From CALLPQ01 sp964392325 (GTDB taxonomy: Bacteria > Pseudomonadota > Alphaproteobacteria > Caulobacterales > Parvularculaceae), in contig CAYMPJ010000003.1 of the NCBI GenBank assembly GCA_964392325.1, positions 148,361 to 212,360 of the forward strand: a stretch of DNA of 64,000 nt. The letters are read 5' to 3'. A program made the position numbers and the translations under genes. Positions 26,333 to 34,848 of the stretch are shown here, piece after piece. How positions within the stretch are numbered: position 1 is the first letter of the stretch; each line of letters starts with the position of its first letter. The notes under the pieces were generated by a model, which saw nothing but the letters and a program-made list of their open reading frames with translations, was not told the DNA's origin and ran no database searches.

Positions 26333-27085
26333 TTAATCTAAAAATTTCTTGCTAAGTTTTTCCATTGAGAAGGGAAATACGATCGTATTTGTTCCCTCAC
26401 TAGCAATTTCCTGCAATGAATTGAGATAGCGCAACTCCATAGACCCTTCTGATGTTGCGAGAATGTGGGCCGCTTCTGCAAGTTTGGTGGCTGCTTGTTG
26501 TTCGCCTTCCGCCATAATCACTTTTGCGCGGCGCTCACGTTCGGCTTCAGCCTGTTTGGCAATGGCGCGGATCATTTCAGGGGCGACATCAACATGCTTG
26601 ATTTCAACATTGGCAACCTTGATGCCCCATGCTTCTGTTTGCATATCAAGAATAGCCTGAATGTCTTTGTTGAGCTGTTCGCGATCCTGAAGCATTTGAT
26701 CAAGATCATGCTTACCCAGAACCGAACGCAAGGTGGTTTGAGCAAGTTGACTTGTAGCGGCCATGTAATTTTCAACCTGAACCACCGCGCGCACAGCGTC
26801 AACCACCCGATAATAAATCACCGCATTCACTTTTACCGAGACATTATCCTTGGAGATCACATCTTGCGTCGGGACATCATGGACGAGGGTGCGCATATCG
26901 ACTTTGCGCATTTGTTGAACGATGGGAATCAAGAAAATCAGACCGGGCCCTGCCGCTTTGCGACCTACCCGGCCAAGAGTGAAGATGACAGCCTTTTCGT
27001 ATTCTTTCAAAATTTTGACGATGTTCGTCACTATTATGAAGGCAAAGAAGATAAGCGGTATAATTATTCCAAAACCACCGGGCAT
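26333..27085 (-). CDS. slipin (SPFH/stomatin-family membrane protein)
   Basis: In 250 residues: an N-terminal membrane hairpin or span (about 5-22), then the SPFH domain starting EYEKAVIFTLGRVGRKAAGPG, with DVISKDNVSVKVNAVIYYRV and a helical C-terminus rich in Ala/Glu (AEAERERRAKVIMAEGEQQA). It builds membrane-bound oligomers and pairs functionally with NfeD proteases. Good RBS AAGGAG 6 bases upstream. Last gene of the NfeD operon. Confidence 0.95.
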   Translation of the reverse strand: MPGGFGIIIPLIFFAFIIVTNIVKILKEYEKAVIFTLGRVGRKAAGPGLIFLIPIVQQMRKVDMRTLVHDVPTQDVISKDNVSVKVNAVIYYRVVDAVRAVVQVENYMAATSQLAQTTLRSVLGKHDLDQMLQDREQLNKDIQAILDMQTEAWGIKVANVEIKHVDVAPEMIRAIAKQAEAERERRAKVIMAEGEQQAATKLAEAAHILATSEGSMELRYLNSLQEIASEGTNTIVFPFSMEKLSKKFLD

Positions 27086-27199
27086 AGTATTTCTCCTTGG
27101 TAATGAGGGCTAAACCCTCCTGAAGCGTTGTTTTTACATTTATGCAAAAATGCAAAGTTTAAATTCTACTTTATTTTCTACTGCAATTTTCATCCTTTA

Positions 27200-27523
27200 T
27201 TATTCGGGACGAATAAATGCTGTTAAGCCTTTTAAATGTTGTATGCGGACATTTTTGCCCACATGTAATTCGCCGGAAAAGCGTGCATCACATTTCGCGC
27301 GCCAGCGCTCTGTGCCAACCATGATAAAGACGCAGCCATTTTCGTCTATTTCTGCAATGCGGCCTATACGCCCGCGCATATCATCACCGAGCATGATTTC
27401 TTCACGCGCTGGTCGGCGTCTCATCCAGCGATAAATGTGGCGGGTTTGAGCGACGGCGATGAGCAAAGCAGTACCGGCAAATGCGGCTGCAAAAATCAAG
27501 ATATGTGTCATCGAAATTGACAT
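27200..27523 (-). CDS. small NfeD-like OB-fold membrane protein
   Basis: In 107 residues, one N-terminal span (about 5-24), a basic loop (RHIYRWMRRRP) and an OB-like beta domain (about 45-105) with GRIGRIAEIDENGCVFIMVGTERWRA and the closing VGKNVRIQHLKGLTAFI. The last part mirrors the C-terminal NfeD domain of the protease encoded just upstream. RBS AGGGGTG. Probably membrane-bound, working with slipin. Confidence 0.8.
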   Translation of the reverse strand: MSISMTHILIFAAAFAGTALLIAVAQTRHIYRWMRRRPAREEIMLGDDMRGRIGRIAEIDENGCVFIMVGTERWRAKCDARFSGELHVGKNVRIQHLKGLTAFIRPE

Positions 27524-27564
27524 TTACACCCCTAAATTTCCCCTACCCATATTTAGTTTCAAGT

Positions 27565-29067
27565 TCAAACTTCTGATCGACGTAATAATCCGGGTCCATC
27601 GCTTTTTTTAACCACCAATATTAGTCCATCAACTTTGATGACTTTAACAGTATCGCCTGGCTCCAGCGGTCTTGCCGAACGGGCTTGCCAGCGTTCGCCT
27701 TCGATAACGACATATCCTTCAAGGCCGTCCCAATCATCGACATAGCCTTCCCGGTTTGCAATGGCTTCTGCGCCAATCAGCGGGCCGTGGCTACGTGACC
27801 CGACGAGGGCAAACAAAATCAAGGCAAGGAAAGAGCCGACCAGAGCGACGGAGGTAAAGATGACCGAGTTCGAGACCCGCAGCGAATCCGGGAATAATAA
27901 ATAAAGCCCTGCGCTAAATGCCGCTAGGCCGAGAATACCGGCAACGCCAAAGGCGGTTGTATAGGCTTCAACCATAATGAGCATGGTCCCGGCCAGCATA
28001 AGGCCGATGCCAAGCCAGGTGAAGGGCAGTGTCTGCGCCGCATAAAGACCAAGGAGCAAGCAAATAATACCAATTGCGCCGGGGAAGATTGAGCCGGGGT
28101 TCCATAGCTCGACAGTAATGCCGAGCATACCGATTGACATGAGGATAGCGGCAACATTTGGATCAGAGAAAAACCCCAGGATACGCTCTACGGTTGTGGG
28201 TTCGATCCGGTTTAAAGTCATATTATTTGTTGAAAGAGTGCGCGGCTGGTTTTTTACGGTAATCGATTTTCCATCGATTTGCGCCAGTAAATCATCCATA
28301 TCCTCGGCGATTAAATCGATAACATTGAGGTTAAGCGCTTCTTTCGCCGTGACATTTGCCGCTTCGCGTACAGCCTTTTCAGCCCATTGCGCATTGCGCC
28401 CTCGCAACTCGGCCAAAGATTTTATATAGGCGACGGAATTATTGATGATTTTTGCACGCAGTGCATCATTATTGGAAAGCGGGGATTGGCGCCGTTCGAT
28501 TTGTTCTTCAAAGCGTTTGCGTAACTCTTCGCCATCAAGCGGAGTATTATCGCCCGCATCCTTTTGAGTATTTTCCTCTTGCCTATCGTCTGGGCGTCCT
28601 TCGTCATCTTTGTTGACGGGTTCGAGTTCGGGTTGATTGCCGCCAATTTGTATCGGTGTTGCTGAGCCGGTATTGGTTGCAGGCGCCATTGCAGAAATAT
28701 GGGCGGCATACATAATGTAAAGGCCGGCACTTGCCGATTTTGCCCCGCGCGGTGACACATAGGTGGCAACCGGTGTATCGGAGCGTAGAATGGCTTTGAT
28801 GATGGTCTCCATTGAGGTCACCAACCCGCCGGGCGTATCAATTTCTATGATAATGAGTTCTTTTTGGGATTGCGAGGCCAGTGCGATTTCTCTTGAGAGA
28901 TAATCCGCAATTGTTGGCGTCACTGGGCCGCTAAGGGTTAGAATAATGGCTTCAGGCTGCGCAGTATTTTGTGCTTGAGCGTAAGGGCTATTAAAAACCT
29001 GCAACATGGACGCGGCAAGGCCAGTCATCATGATGACAGCAAAAATCGTCAGCCGAATATTTCGCAT
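27565..29067 (-). CDS. NfeD1-type membrane serine protease (ClpP-like)
   Basis: In 500 residues: signal or anchor at the N-terminus, ClpP-like domain (about 38-280) with IDTPGGLVTSM and the nucleophile Ser 113 in KSASAGLYI, about 60 residues of an acidic, low-complexity insert (about 140-200), then four to five spans (about 310-415), and a C-terminal OB-like NfeD domain (about 425-500) with REGYVDDWDGLEGYVVIEGERW. Such proteases degrade stomatin-like proteins in the membrane, and the slipin gene is two genes downstream. Confidence 0.93.
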   Translation of the reverse strand: MRNIRLTIFAVIMMTGLAASMLQVFNSPYAQAQNTAQPEAIILTLSGPVTPTIADYLSREIALASQSQKELIIIEIDTPGGLVTSMETIIKAILRSDTPVATYVSPRGAKSASAGLYIMYAAHISAMAPATNTGSATPIQIGGNQPELEPVNKDDEGRPDDRQEENTQKDAGDNTPLDGEELRKRFEEQIERRQSPLSNNDALRAKIINNSVAYIKSLAELRGRNAQWAEKAVREAANVTAKEALNLNVIDLIAEDMDDLLAQIDGKSITVKNQPRTLSTNNMTLNRIEPTTVERILGFFSDPNVAAILMSIGMLGITVELWNPGSIFPGAIGIICLLLGLYAAQTLPFTWLGIGLMLAGTMLIMVEAYTTAFGVAGILGLAAFSAGLYLLFPDSLRVSNSVIFTSVALVGSFLALILFALVGSRSHGPLIGAEAIANREGYVDDWDGLEGYVVIEGERWQARSARPLEPGDTVKVIKVDGLILVVKKSDGPGLLRRSEV

Positions 29068-29183
29068 GCGTCAACCCCATTTAGATGTACCCTCAGAGTC
29101 TTAATATGACCTTTGTTTGCCCATTTTTCAATAGAGCTGCCCCCAGCTGGTGTGAATTAAACCATAACAGGTTAATTATAACA

Positions 29184-29213
29184 AAACGCCGGCCCAATTC
29201 TGGACCGGCGTTT
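29184..29213 (-). terminator. terminator after the first YHS gene
   Basis: AAACGCCGG (29184-29192) pairs with CCGGCGTTT (29205-29213), and on the minus strand the stem is followed by TTTTGTTATAATT. It lies 29 bases after the stop at 29242. Confidence 0.8.
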
Positions 29214-29241
29214 GATGTAGAAATTGATTTTGAAGTCTGTC

Positions 29242-29712
29242 TTAACTTCCGTTTACCAGCTTGGCCCACTGTGGGTCTGCCTTTTCGATAAATCCTGGAA
29301 TGTCTTTTCTCCATTTATTCTGAATACCTTTGTTGAAATTCAGGTAAAGCTTACCGTCAACAATATCGAAATAATTAGGTTTTCCAGGTGCTTTCTGGCC
29401 TTTTGCCATCGCCCATGCGCAGTAACCGCCATATTGTGGACGATAGGCATCGGGATCAGCAACAAACGCATCTAGATTAGCCTGATTAGCAAAAAACCAT
29501 TCTTGGCCTAGATATGTTGTCGAGAATTCAGAGCTGCCCTTAACCGGACCAGTCTCAGTAAAATAGCTCACCGTATCATATCCACCAACGGCAGCGGGCC
29601 AGCTTTTGTTTTTGTATACCAACTCACCTGCGTTGGCGTTGGTAGCAAATAACATGGCAGATGCCATCATAATGAAAAGTGATTTGAGTAGATTGGATTG
29701 TATAAGATTCAT
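29242..29712 (-). CDS. exported YHS-domain protein, copy 1
   Basis: In 156 residues: a signal peptide (about 1-27, ending ATNANA), then a YHS-type domain with AAVGGYDTVSYFTETGPVKG, FANQANLDAFVADPDAYRPQYGGYCAWAM and DGKLYLNFNKGIQNKWRKDIPG. The domain is associated with metal binding or heavy-metal handling. RBS GAGGA upstream. It is a tandem paralog of the gene at 29837-30307, with the two proteins matching through most of their length (identical motif order and equal length). Confidence 0.9.
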   Translation of the reverse strand: MNLIQSNLLKSLFIMMASAMLFATNANAGELVYKNKSWPAAVGGYDTVSYFTETGPVKGSSEFSTTYLGQEWFFANQANLDAFVADPDAYRPQYGGYCAWAMAKGQKAPGKPNYFDIVDGKLYLNFNKGIQNKWRKDIPGFIEKADPQWAKLVNGS

Positions 29713-29793
29713 TGTTTTTTCCTCTTACTGTTCATTAATGTAAAATCTAAATGCTTGGTACTCGGAACATATTGACCGCTCTTAAGGGCCTGA

Positions 29794-29827
29794 TGAAGCG
29801 CCGGTAAGGTATTATAACGGCGCTTCA
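29794..29827 (-). other. stem-loop between the two YHS genes
   Basis: TGAAGCGCCG (29794-29803) pairs perfectly with CGGCGCTTCA (29818-29827), with a 14-base loop. There is no T tract on the minus strand, so it is more likely an RNA-stabilising or partial-terminator structure than a full terminator. Confidence 0.6.
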
Positions 29828-29836
29828 ATGTTGTAT

Positions 29837-30307
29837 TTAATTATTGGCAGTTTTCTTGGCCCATTCCGGATCAGCTTTTGCGATAAAGCCAGGAATATCT
29901 TTAAACCACTTTTTCTGGATGCCTCTGCTCACGTTCAGGTAAAGCTTGCCATCGACGACTTTATAAACCTTTGGGTTGCCCGGTTTTGCCAATCCTTTTG
30001 ACATTGCCCATGCGCAGTGACCACCATATTGTGGACGGAACGCATCCGGGTCTGCTGTAAACGCGTCAAGATTTTCCTGACTTGCAAACAGCCATGTCTC
30101 GCCGAGATAGGTTGTCGAGTAATCGGCACTTCCCTTTACCGGGCCGGATTCGCTGAAATAGCTGACCGTATCATAACCCCCAACTGCAGCTTTCCAGCTA
30201 CGCTTCTTGTAAATGAATTCTCCAGCATTTGCGCTTGCTGTGAATACAAATGCCGACATCACAATCATGAGGAGGGATTTTAAAATATTTGTTTTAGTCA
30301 GTACCAT
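29837..30307 (-). CDS. exported YHS-domain protein, copy 2
   Basis: In 156 residues with the same plan as copy 1: signal peptide (ending TASANA), then AAVGGYDTVSYFSESGPVKG, FASQENLDAFTADPDAFRPQYGGHCAWAM and DGKLYLNVSRGIQKKWFKDIPG. The two copies differ mainly in the signal peptide and in the variable stretch around residues 100-120. RBS GGAG, 6 bases upstream. A long leader on the minus strand (30308 onward) holds a dyad at 30463-30496. Function presumably metal- or redox-related, unproved. Confidence 0.9.
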   Translation of the reverse strand: MVLTKTNILKSLLMIVMSAFVFTASANAGEFIYKKRSWKAAVGGYDTVSYFSESGPVKGSADYSTTYLGETWLFASQENLDAFTADPDAFRPQYGGHCAWAMSKGLAKPGNPKVYKVVDGKLYLNVSRGIQKKWFKDIPGFIAKADPEWAKKTANN

Positions 30308-30462
30308 AATTATCTCCGTGTTTTTGCCATATGTTTTGGTGGTGTGTTTTTTTAGATATTCGTTTTAATAAAATTCGTGGCCGTGAACTCGCGTTTCCGG
30401 GTTAGGGCTATAGATAGCTCTTCAATTATGTCGAATATAGGTATGAAACGGCCATATTTTAG

Positions 30463-30496
30463 TCATAACACGGATATGTGAGTGATCGTGTTATGA
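30463..30496. promoter_or_regulatory. 10-base inverted repeat upstream of the YHS pair
   Basis: TCATAACACG (30463-30472) and CGTGTTATGA (30487-30496) are perfect inverted copies with a 14-base gap. The dyad is about 155 bases upstream of the YHS copy 2 ATG and does not resemble a terminator. It could be an operator. In 30308-30608 I see nothing else besides the terminator at 30557-30582. Confidence 0.4.
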
Positions 30497-30556
30497 TGCG
30501 TCCCGAAATAGGGCGTGCATTGATGATTTTGAGGGTTTGATGGCGTGATTCAATAA

Positions 30557-30582
30557 AAAAGCAGCCCCTTCGGGCTGCTTTT
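30557..30582 (-). terminator. terminator after the glycine-rich lipoprotein gene
   Basis: AAAAGCAGCCC (30557-30567) pairs perfectly with GGGCTGCTTTT (30572-30582), with a CTTC loop. On the minus strand it is followed by T's, and it could work in both directions. Confidence 0.88.
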
Positions 30583-30608
30583 CTGTATGTATGAAACTCG
30601 GGTTAATT

Positions 30609-31172
30609 TTAGCCTGCTGCCCGAATGATAGAGGGGCCTAAGCTATCCACAACCGAACGGGCGTCATAAGCCGTTGGGTTATCGGTGGGTTTATTGCCTT
30701 TATAAACCTGAATGATTGCGCCAATTGTGTATTCGTTGCGCTCTCTGGTGACTGAGGAATCAAATCCGCCGCCACCAAACCCGCGACCGCCAAATCCACG
30801 GCCAAATCCACCGCCGCCATAGAAGAAGCCACGTCGGCCAAACCCTCCACCGCCAAACGATGTGCCGGTTGTGCGGAAAGAGCGGGTTATATCGGCGCTA
30901 TCTTCGAGCATGATGAAATAATCATTGCCGCTCTCTAGTGTTACTTCTGCAGCGCGGAAGAGAACGTAATTTTCGACTGTCACGCGGTCGGTCAACGAGT
31001 TGCCACTGAAGACGATACGGTATTTATCGCTTTCGAGTTTCTGTTGGGAATACCCATCTCCCCCATTTGCCGCGGGAGCATAAGGGGTTGTTGTTGCGCA
31101 AGCGCCAAGCAGCATTGTTGCGGCTGCAGCCATTATGATGTTTCGCTTGGACAGTTTGGGGAGTTTGGTCAT
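30609..31172 (-). CDS. glycine-rich lipoprotein (CC0125/CC1285 family)
   Basis: In 187 residues: a lipobox near residue 25 (LLGAC), then a beta-rich region (YRIVFSGNSLTDRVTVENYVLFRAAE), and a glycine/phenylalanine/arginine-rich repeat region (about 107-138, FGGGGFGRRGFFYGGGG type), ending IGAIIQVYKGNKP and SVVDSLGPSI. The plan matches the alphaproteobacterial CC0125/CC1285-type lipoproteins. RBS AAGGA. An envelope protein of unknown role; a terminator follows directly. Confidence 0.75.
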   Translation of the reverse strand: MTKLPKLSKRNIIMAAAATMLLGACATTTPYAPAANGGDGYSQQKLESDKYRIVFSGNSLTDRVTVENYVLFRAAEVTLESGNDYFIMLEDSADITRSFRTTGTSFGGGGFGRRGFFYGGGGFGRGFGGRGFGGGGFDSSVTRERNEYTIGAIIQVYKGNKPTDNPTAYDARSVVDSLGPSIIRAAG

Positions 31173-31445
31173 TGCATTTTCCTTCAGAGAGTAGTGTGTG
31201 CATGTTGCCGGAAAGAGTACATAGTTTTGTATAATTGTCGAATTCCGGTCTAATGCCTTTTATACAAACATAATGATGTTAACCGTGATAGAGAGTCTAA
31301 TCACAAATACTCTACCAGTCTGATTTTTCGATCAGTTTTTGTCTATAGACCTATAATATACAGTCGAATGAAGCCGCCAATCAATAATTCACCCTTATTA
31401 ATATCTAAATCGCCTTTCGAAAGTTTGGCTAAGCATTGAAGAAAT

Positions 31446-32909
31446 ATGGTTATATCCAAAAACTATCGACCTGCGCCTTCCTATATCAATTTATCCGATT
31501 CTATTGATGAGGGCGCGCCTTTTTATGACAAGGTAGTGCCAGCCGATTTTCCACAGGGAAAATTGCGGTTTCGCAATAATGAGTGGGCTGCTCAAGTCGG
31601 TCTTGATACTGTTTCGGATGCAAAATGGATTCTATTTTTTAAAGATTTTGAGCCTCTTCCCGATAATTTTTCAACCCCAATTGCGGTGCGATATCATGGT
31701 CACCAGTTTCGTCACTATAACCCGGATATAGGCGACGGGAGAGGGTTTTTGTACGCACAATTGCGAGATGATCAGGGGCGGCTTCTCGATCTTGGCACCA
31801 AGGGGTCCGGGCAGACGCCCTATTCGCGTTCCGGCGATGGGCGTTTGACCCTGAAGGGGGGCGTAAGAGAGGTGTTGGCAACACAAATGCTTGAAGCCCT
31901 CGGGGTCTATACCTCGAAAAGTTTTAGCCTTATCGAGACCGGCGAGTCTTTGCATCGTAATGATGAACCATCGCCAGCACGCAGCGCGGTACTGGTACGC
32001 TTATCGCATTCCCATGTCCGGTTTGGCGTGTTTCAGCGTCTGGCTTTCGAGAAAAATGCTACGGCAATCGAACAGCTGGTCGACTATTGCATTACAAATT
32101 TCTATCCACACCTTTCCGATGCCACAGGAGATGACCGGGTTTTGGGTTTGTATCAGGAAATCATCACCCAGTCCGCCCGTTTAGTGGGGCAATGGATGGC
32201 GGCGGGGTTTGTCCACGGTGTCTTGAATTCTGATAATCTGAATGTAACCGGCGAAAGTTTTGACTACGGCCCATGGCGGTTTGTACCAACCGCTGATCCG
32301 GGTTTTACGGCTGCCTATTTTGATCAAACCGGGCTATATTCCTATGGCCGTCAAGGTGAGGCGGTGGGTTGGAATTTATCGCAATTGGGCGGTGCTTTGT
32401 CGCTTTTGGTCTCTCCAGATGAGCTGACAAAATGCCTCCAGACCTATCCACGCCATTATGAGAGGTCTATGGCCGATGCTTTTTTTGCAAGGCTTGGGTT
32501 AGTGCGAGAGGATGAGAATACCGCCTCTCACGCCGGATTGGTGATGGATCTGCTTAAAGTGATGGCCCTTAAGGGCGCGCCCTTTGAACAGACGGTTTTT
32601 GATCTTTATGGCGGAAAACTCTCGGAAAAACGCATAAATTCCAGCAAATACAATGAGTTATATCAAGGCGCAGAGTTTGCGACGGTTATTGAGCGCCTAT
32701 ATGAACTAACACCGGCTAAAAACGCCTCAAAAGCTTTGGGCCACGCGTATTTTGCTGGTTCTAGCCCCTGCACCATGCTGATTGACGAGGTGGAAAAAAT
32801 TTGGTCGCATATTGCCGATGAGGATGATTGGGCCCCATTTCAGGCTAAACTGGCGCAAATCGGGCATTTGCAGGAAGCATACGGTCATCAAGCCAGTCAT
32901 TGGGCTTAA
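31446..32909 (+). CDS. selO: protein adenylyltransferase SelO (YdiU)
   Basis: In 487 residues, the pseudokinase-like fold is seen in ARYHG-type FSTPIAVRYHGHQFRHYNP, then GDGRGFLYAQLRDDQGR, LDLGTKGSGQTPYSRSGDGR, GGVREVLATQML and HGVLNSDNLNVTGESFDYGP (the metal-binding loop, where Asn and Asp coordinate Mg). SelO transfers AMP from ATP to Ser/Thr/Tyr in redox-responsive targets. The C-terminus ends HQASHWA, without the Sec- or Cys-containing tail of many SelO proteins. It is upstream of the Ntn-hydrolase-like gene by 94 bases. Confidence 0.95.
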   Translation: MVISKNYRPAPSYINLSDSIDEGAPFYDKVVPADFPQGKLRFRNNEWAAQVGLDTVSDAKWILFFKDFEPLPDNFSTPIAVRYHGHQFRHYNPDIGDGRGFLYAQLRDDQGRLLDLGTKGSGQTPYSRSGDGRLTLKGGVREVLATQMLEALGVYTSKSFSLIETGESLHRNDEPSPARSAVLVRLSHSHVRFGVFQRLAFEKNATAIEQLVDYCITNFYPHLSDATGDDRVLGLYQEIITQSARLVGQWMAAGFVHGVLNSDNLNVTGESFDYGPWRFVPTADPGFTAAYFDQTGLYSYGRQGEAVGWNLSQLGGALSLLVSPDELTKCLQTYPRHYERSMADAFFARLGLVREDENTASHAGLVMDLLKVMALKGAPFEQTVFDLYGGKLSEKRINSSKYNELYQGAEFATVIERLYELTPAKNASKALGHAYFAGSSPCTMLIDEVEKIWSHIADEDDWAPFQAKLAQIGHLQEAYGHQASHWA

Positions 32910-33002
32910 AGAGTACAGCACCCATTTCCAAATGCATATTTTCCCGCTACCATTAACTCTAAAATATGCCCTCGGGGTGGGCAAACAGGTAAGGGGTTTC
33001 CC

Positions 33003-34286
33003 ATGACGTCTGAAGTCGTATTGATGAACCGGAAAACGGTGGCGATGGCCTCCGATAGTGCTGTCACGATTTCCGGTCCGGGTTTTCTTAAAACCTATCA
33101 ATCTGAAGATAAGCTTTTTCCCCTCGTTGAGGGCGCGCCAGTGGGCGTGATGATTTATAATAATGCCGAGATTATGTCGACGCCTTGGGAGACGGTTATC
33201 TCGTTATATCGTGAGCAAATGGGCGGGCGCACTCTCGATACTGTTGACGCGTATGGCTCTGATTTTATGGAATTCTTGTCGGGCAATCCTGATTTGTTTC
33301 CAGCAGATCATCAAGATACTGAGTTTTTTAAAACCATTGCTGTTGTGATGACATTGGTTGCAGAGGATTTTGACGAGCAGATCGCTTATTTTCGCCGTGA
33401 GAATGAAGATAAACTGCGCGATCATATCTCGAGTATTTTTGAATTCGTTGTGCGCGAGCTTCATGCAAGCTACCAGCAATATCCTGACGGTTCGCAGCGG
33501 AGTGATCTTGCCTGTTTTCCAAAAGGGATGGATGAACAGGTGCGCAGGCGTTATTCCGGTGAAATTGATCAACTCGTCGATAGTCTGATTGGCTCCTTAA
33601 AAGCTGAACATTCTGTTCTTGCAGTCTCCGAAGAGACTAAAAGCAAATTGCGCGACATTGCCGTTTTTGCAGCAACGCGAGATGCATTTTTTGAAAATTA
33701 CACCGGAATTGTTGTTGCCGGTTTTGGCGCGCGCGGTCAGTTTCCCTCGATGCGCTCCTACCTGACATCGAGTGTTGTGCTAGGTATTTTAAAGCGAAAG
33801 CAAGACCGGGGAAATGATATGAGCGCGGATGCGGGCCCAGTCGTCCAGACTTTCGCACAAGACCGAATGATCCAGACATTTATTACGGGCATGGACCCGT
33901 ATTTGACGCGTTTTATGTATGGTGAAACCCTTGATCTTTCCCTTCGTGTGGTGACAGATGTAATACGACGTGTACCAAATATATCTGATGGCGAACGCCA
34001 AGCGATGTTTGAAGATTATAGCCAGAATAATCTCGGTTTTGCTATTCGGGAATTTTTTGGCACAATTGGTCAATATCAAGAAGCGGTTCATACGCGCCCC
34101 ATTTATCGGGCCGTTGGTGTGTTACCGAAAAAAGAATTGGGCGAAACGGCCGCTGCGCTTATTAATCTCAATTCTTTTCAGCAAAAAGTAATGAACTCTG
34201 TTGAGACCGTTGGGGGCCCTGTTGATGTGGCTGTGATCACTCGTAACAACGGTCTGGAAATGATGAAACAAACGCCTAATGTTTAG
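33003..34286 (+). CDS. proteasome-fold Ntn-hydrolase-like protein, enlarged
   Basis: In 427 residues. After Met removal the N-terminus is Thr, and MTSEVVLMNRKTVAMASDSA shows the proteasome/HslV beta-hairpin layout with an Asp 16 residues after the Thr (Asp17 in proteasome numbering), followed by EDKLFPL, where catalytic Lys33 falls in beta subunits (GKKLFxI). The later strand GIVVAGFGARGQFPS (about 235-249) and the last strands GGPVDVAVITRNNG (405-417) also resemble the proteasome fold. About 180 residues of helix separate the first part from the GFG strand. RBS AAGGGG. First gene of a two-gene unit. I know no named family for this length, so the catalytic call is inference. Confidence 0.7.
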   Translation: MTSEVVLMNRKTVAMASDSAVTISGPGFLKTYQSEDKLFPLVEGAPVGVMIYNNAEIMSTPWETVISLYREQMGGRTLDTVDAYGSDFMEFLSGNPDLFPADHQDTEFFKTIAVVMTLVAEDFDEQIAYFRRENEDKLRDHISSIFEFVVRELHASYQQYPDGSQRSDLACFPKGMDEQVRRRYSGEIDQLVDSLIGSLKAEHSVLAVSEETKSKLRDIAVFAATRDAFFENYTGIVVAGFGARGQFPSMRSYLTSSVVLGILKRKQDRGNDMSADAGPVVQTFAQDRMIQTFITGMDPYLTRFMYGETLDLSLRVVTDVIRRVPNISDGERQAMFEDYSQNNLGFAIREFFGTIGQYQEAVHTRPIYRAVGVLPKKELGETAAALINLNSFQQKVMNSVETVGGPVDVAVITRNNGLEMMKQTPNV

Positions 34287-34312
34287 GCGACGGGTTGACT
34301 GGAGGTTTGACA

Positions 34313-34810
34313 ATGTCTGATCGTTTAAAGCAAATATGGTCCGGTTTCGAAAATGAAACCACCCGTAATCTGACGGGCTCGGGCATTGATAATATTCATG
34401 TGCCCCATCGCCGGGAATGGCGTGCGCGTGATGATAATTTTTTACCTGAAGGTTTTGAAGCGCCCGCTGAACGTGCTTTTGCTGCGTTAAACTGGAAGCT
34501 TACTGCTGAGCATGAAAAGCATACCCGCAAGAAACGCAAGGGTAAAAGTGTTGATGCGTTCATGTATGCAGGCGATGATCAAGAACATCTTCCCGAAACT
34601 CGCCGTTACGCGCCGGGTTATCCGGGTGCCAGGCTTGGTGGGGGCGAAGGAGGCGTTGATGATCAACAGCAATCCATGGCTGCTGCTCTAAGAGCAACTG
34701 ATTTTCGGGTTTTGCGCCGGGAAATAAATTATATGGCAGGTGAGGCGAGCTCTACCGAGCGTGCTTTAAAAAATCGCCCGCGCAAAAAGAAATTTTTGGG
34801 AATTTTTTAA
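34313..34810 (+). CDS. basic protein of unknown function, partner of the Ntn-like protein
   Basis: ATG at 34313 has GGAGG (34302-34306) 6 bases upstream, giving 165 residues. It begins 27 bases after the Ntn-like stop, so the two are very likely co-transcribed. The sequence is hydrophilic, with several Arg/Lys clusters (RREWRARDDN, KHTRKKRKGKS), a Gly-rich RLGGGEGGVDD stretch, and a basic tail ending NRPRKKKFLGIF. I do not recognise it. No signal or span. Its job is probably linked to the Ntn-like protein. Confidence 0.75.
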   Translation: MSDRLKQIWSGFENETTRNLTGSGIDNIHVPHRREWRARDDNFLPEGFEAPAERAFAALNWKLTAEHEKHTRKKRKGKSVDAFMYAGDDQEHLPETRRYAPGYPGARLGGGEGGVDDQQQSMAAALRATDFRVLRREINYMAGEASSTERALKNRPRKKKFLGIF

Positions 34811-34848
34811 GCGTAAATTTTAATAACGTTAGCTATCCGTACAAAGAT

